From JAJRVM01 sp963700515 (GTDB lineage Bacteria; Planctomycetota; Planctomycetia; Pirellulales; Pirellulaceae): a stretch of 64,000 nucleotides of DNA. Position numbers and translations under genes: made by a program. Shown here one piece after another: positions 60,837 to 64,000 of this stretch (positions are counted from its first letter, which is position 1; each line of letters opens with the position of its first letter). The notes below the pieces were generated by a model, which saw only the letters and a program-made list of their open reading frames with translations, was not told the origin of the DNA and did not search any database. The stretch covers positions 60,308-124,307 of the forward strand of contig CAVOXY010000045.1 of NCBI GenBank assembly GCA_963700515.1, given 5' to 3'.

Positions 60837-63800
60837 TCATTCCGATTTGTGGCCCGCATTCACTGCCGCAATCTGCTCAATCTCCTGCTTGGTCAGCATG
60901 CCGCTGTATACGCGCACGTCGCTAATGCCACCGTGAAAGTTACTGGCGGGCGTATCCTCCCAGCGATTCCAAGCGCCAATGCGAAAGCCATAGAGATCCA
61001 GTTGGCGAGCCAGGCTCAGTCGCAGGTCGTCGACCAGTCGACCATCAATGTAGAACCGAACGCTTCCACCGTAGCGTGCATCGCAGACAAGTACCAGGTG
61101 ATGCCACTTGCCGTCGGCCAGCGACATCTGTCCCCTGCGATGCACCCAGTTCCAATCGCCGGTATTGATGGCGACGTTGGGTACGCCCTCCGAGAGAATA
61201 CTCATATGGACCGCCCCCGGTTTCCCTTCGTCGCAAAACAGCAGCGGATTCCAGGTGTTACCGAGCGTGTCGGGCTTGACCCACATGGCAATCGAGACAG
61301 CGTCGTGCACTGCCAGCCCATCGCATTGGATGTAGCTTCCACCGGAGAAGTAAGCGGCCTCCTGACCCCCTGGTCCTGTGCAACTCGTAATGTTCACCGC
61401 CCTTGCCGGCTGCTGCTGACCGGAGGCATCGATCACGGCCCCCGACGAGAGATCATCGAGTGGCCACCTGGCAAGCAACTGTGCGGGAAGTGGCTCGGGG
61501 GTGGCAAATTCTGGTGGTTTTGGTGGGATACCGCACGCCGATGCCAGCGTCGGGACAGGCCGAAAATCGGGTTGTCCCTGGTACGCCAGATTGCGACGAC
61601 CGAAATACGAACCGTAGTAAGGCGCGCCGCAGTCGATCCAGGTTACGAGTTTACTCCACTCTTCGCTCGACAGAGCAACGTCGTAGTGCCCTTCCTTGAG
61701 CAGCTTGACCAGCCGGCTGTGGTGCGAACCGTGCGCGTACGGCGGAGCGACCTCAGCATGCTGCATCGCGAACTCAAGACCATCCCATTCCTGCAACTTG
61801 TGCACCCATCCGTTCCGGAGCATGTTCTCGTACGAGCGGTTGAACAGCGTGGTCAGTTCACCACGCAGGTCGGGTGCCGCCTTGGGATCCTGACCGTCGT
61901 GGCAACGTACACAATGCCGGTCCAGAAGCGGCTGTACGTCGGTCGGATAGTACAGCGGGCGCGGCGCCACCTCGCCCGGCTGAGCTGCGAGCTGGGCGGG
62001 TGGTTGCTCAGTGCAAGCGGCGATCGGGACACGGGAGCCTGCGTGCGATGCTCGTGGCAGCCGATGCAGGAGCGCTGTTCGCCCGGCGCGAAGTTGACGA
62101 ACGTCCGCATCCGCTGCACTTCCATGAAGTCCTCGTCCAACGCCTGAAAGAACAGGTTCCGATCGGCCGGCACTTCGAAGCAGGCCGAGCCGTCCTCTTC
62201 GACCGGCACGATGCCGTGCAGCACGGCGATCCAGATGTGGGCGTTCCAGCTGACGGCCAAGATGCCCGCCGAACCCGTCCGCGCTGCGGTCCTCGCCGCG
62301 AAGCGGATCGACCTCGGCCGACCACGGCTTGGGAATCTGCTCCATCACGCGCAGGTACTTGACCGTCCCCGGCTCGACACCGTCGAGTCCGCGATACACG
62401 TCGCTCAGGAAGACCGTGGCCTTGGCTTGCGTCGGCCGGCAGCTTCCGCGCTCGACGGCAGGCAGAATGGGAGGCGGCCTTGCGAGGCCGCAGCAGCATC
62501 GGCTGCCAGCAGGAGATCTCCGGATCGTGATAGATCGGCACGCGGTTGCCGAAGACGTCCAGCAGGTAGATGCCGTAGGCCGACTCGTCGTTGTACCGCT
62601 TGTCGGGATTGCACGAGACGAGGAAGAACTTGTCGGACAAGCGGATAGGGATCGGCGTAGAACGGGCCGTAGATATCTTCGCGCCACACGCCGTTGCGGA
62701 GCTGGTAGAGGCCGCGCAGGTTTTCCGTCTTCACGTTCGGCGTCAGGCTGGTCATCGGCTCGGGCGTGCGTTTGTTCTTGTTCAGATCCAGCAGCAGCAC
62801 CTGCCCCACGCCCAGCGGCTCGTGTCCGCAGCCGATGCAGACGGCCAAGTCGCGGATGGCCGGGCACCTGGCGGGCCTGCCAGAACACGCCGGGATTGGC
62901 GATGTTGTCGCCGTAGAACTCTTCGCTGCCCGAGCCGTCCGGCCGCATGATCCACAGCGGCTGCACGGCGGCGATGCCCTTGTAGACGTATTCCCAGCGG
63001 TTGTAGAGAATCCGCCCGTCTTCCATCATGGTCGGCGTGAACTCGCTCAGGCGCCCGTGCGAGATCGGCCGCAGGCCGCTGCCGTCGGCGTCCATGCGGA
63101 ACAGGTTCGTGCAGGCCAGGTAGTGTGCCGGCGTGCACAGCACGCCGTGTTCGCATCGCGTGGAGGCGAAGCAGAGGCCGCCGTCGGGCAGGTAGCAGGG
63201 GTGCACGTCGTCGGTCCAGAACCGGTATCCCAGCAAGCCGTAGAAACCGTCGCCGGTAGCTGGTCTTGCCGTACTTGGCGATCCGCTGCTGCTTCGTCGT
63301 CCGGCGGGAATCGTGACCTGCCGCAGGCCTTGCGCCGTCGACGCCGATCTCGTAGATGCGGATAGCCCTCGGGCTGCGGACGGCGGTAGCCGAAGACGAT
63401 CCGGCGCGCGTCGAACGAGAGGTCGTAGCGGTCGAAGACGCCGCCGCCAACTGCGGGACCAGATCTCGCGGACTCGGCCGTCGGCCAGCGACAGCACGCA
63501 CAGGTTGCCGCCCCAAGCGGCTGATGTGCTGGAAGTCGTCGTAGTAGTGCTTGCTGTTGTACGTGTAGCGCTTGACGAAGAGGATCTCGGCGTCCCGCAG
63601 CAGCGGGTTCCGCTCGACGAGCATTCGACGCTGCATCTGCGGCATCTCGGCCATCAGGCGGCGCGTTGGCGTCGTTGGCCGGATCGAGCCGTTCGGCGGC
63701 TTGCGACTTTCAATTCCTGCTCGTACAGCATCCAGCCGTTGCGCGAATTCGACGCCTGGGTATGTGTTTCCGGTACGATCGGCTCAATCAGTGACTGCCG

Positions 63801-64000
63801 AACGCAACCGGTTCACATCGCCGCAGAGCGTGGCCAGTACAGACGCTTTGACGCACAAATCGAGCCGCCGTGAATCGTCTCGATCCGAGCCCGCTTGACT
63901 CAATTGATCCCATCCTGCTCGCAGCGAGGACCTTCCACCACCGCACACGGAAGCGAGTTGCTCAATAAGTTGCCGCTCTGATTCCAGATCTTGAGCCGCA
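60837..64000 (-). CDS. HzsA-related secreted protein with two CxxCH haem motifs and C-terminal LamG domain, many frameshifts, N-terminus outside or at the edge
   Basis: Pieces in several frames join into one protein resembling the hydrazine-synthase-alpha-like family of planctomycetes. From the N-terminus they read PLLRDAEILFVKRYTYNSKH, HPCYLPDGGLCFASTRCEHG, LYNRWEYVYKGIAAVQPLWI, MRPDGSGSEEFYGDNIANPG, DKFFLVSCNPDKRYNDESAY, CIGCHEHR (about 62050-62073), PLYYPTDVQPLLDRHCVRCH (about 61895-61955), and a LamG domain from about 61430 to 60837. The two CxxCH motifs predict c-type haem and export. Most breaks equal one extra base; one near 62030 looks like a missing base. Fine structure of 62.3-63.9 kb is uncertain. 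The family is widespread in planctomycetes that do not make hydrazine, so no such activity is claimed. Confidence 0.7.

Noticed and set aside
60777..62147. 456-codon plus-strand frame
   Set aside because: It lies antisense to the HzsA-LamG gene, whose CxxCH and LamG motifs are clear on the minus strand.
60837..64000. Evidence for anammox hydrazine synthesis
   Set aside because: HzsA-related proteins are common in planctomycetes outside the anammox group, and no HzsB/C or other anammox genes are present.

Overview
The window looks like a GC-rich planctomycete chromosome, probably Pirellulales-like. The markers are two DUF1559 proteins (one with a prepilin-type N-terminus), a DUF1080 protein, a DUF1349-TIGR03067 fusion, a hydrazine-synthase-alpha-related (HzsA-like) protein and many large secreted glycosidases. 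I see no rRNA, tRNA, CRISPR array or intact insertion sequence.

Layout. 1-7.2 kb: a partial 2-hydroxyacyl-CoA dehydratase subunit, a methyltransferase, selA-selB and an M24 peptidase. 7.2-18.1 kb: fructose-1,6-bisphosphatase, a GH78 rhamnosidase with a sugar isomerase, 6-phosphofructokinase and a DUF1559 protein, separated by two large hairpin-repeat arrays. 18.5-25.3 kb: small planctomycete-type genes (CmoB-like methyltransferase, DUF1349/TIGR03067, DUF1080, DUF1559, lipoprotein) and a decayed transposase. 25.3-44.7 kb: sugar and polysaccharide genes (exported lactonase, GH28, a six-hairpin glycosidase, URO-D-like protein, PQQ-type propeller, Tat-exported aldo/keto-reductase-like protein, Nramp-like transporter, a large secreted protein of unknown family, GH38 mannosidase and an atypical class II aldolase). 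44.8-48.2 kb: E2, E1-alpha and E1-beta of a 2-oxoacid/acetoin-type dehydrogenase. 48.3-64 kb: GH36-like galactosidase, a PIN toxin-antitoxin pair, GH71/99-like protein, a giant LamG protein, GH51 arabinofuranosidase and the HzsA-like protein running off the right edge.

Together the enzymes suggest an organism that exports enzymes for breaking down pectin, rhamnogalacturonan, arabinan, mannose- and galactose-containing glycans, with central carbon enzymes interspersed.

Two window-wide features matter for any reader. First, at least ten conserved genes are interrupted by frameshifts, nearly all equivalent to one extra base and with no shared sequence signal. I treat them as probable assembly or read errors and annotate each gene as one CDS. 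Second, intergenic DNA is dominated by hairpin repeats: 82-bp double-hairpin arrays, 67-bp arrays each preceded by a 224-bp conserved head, 6-7-bp microrepeats that form inverted arms, and two minor long-hairpin families. The 67-bp family shows a compensatory stem change between two distant arrays and is the best candidate here for an undescribed element.
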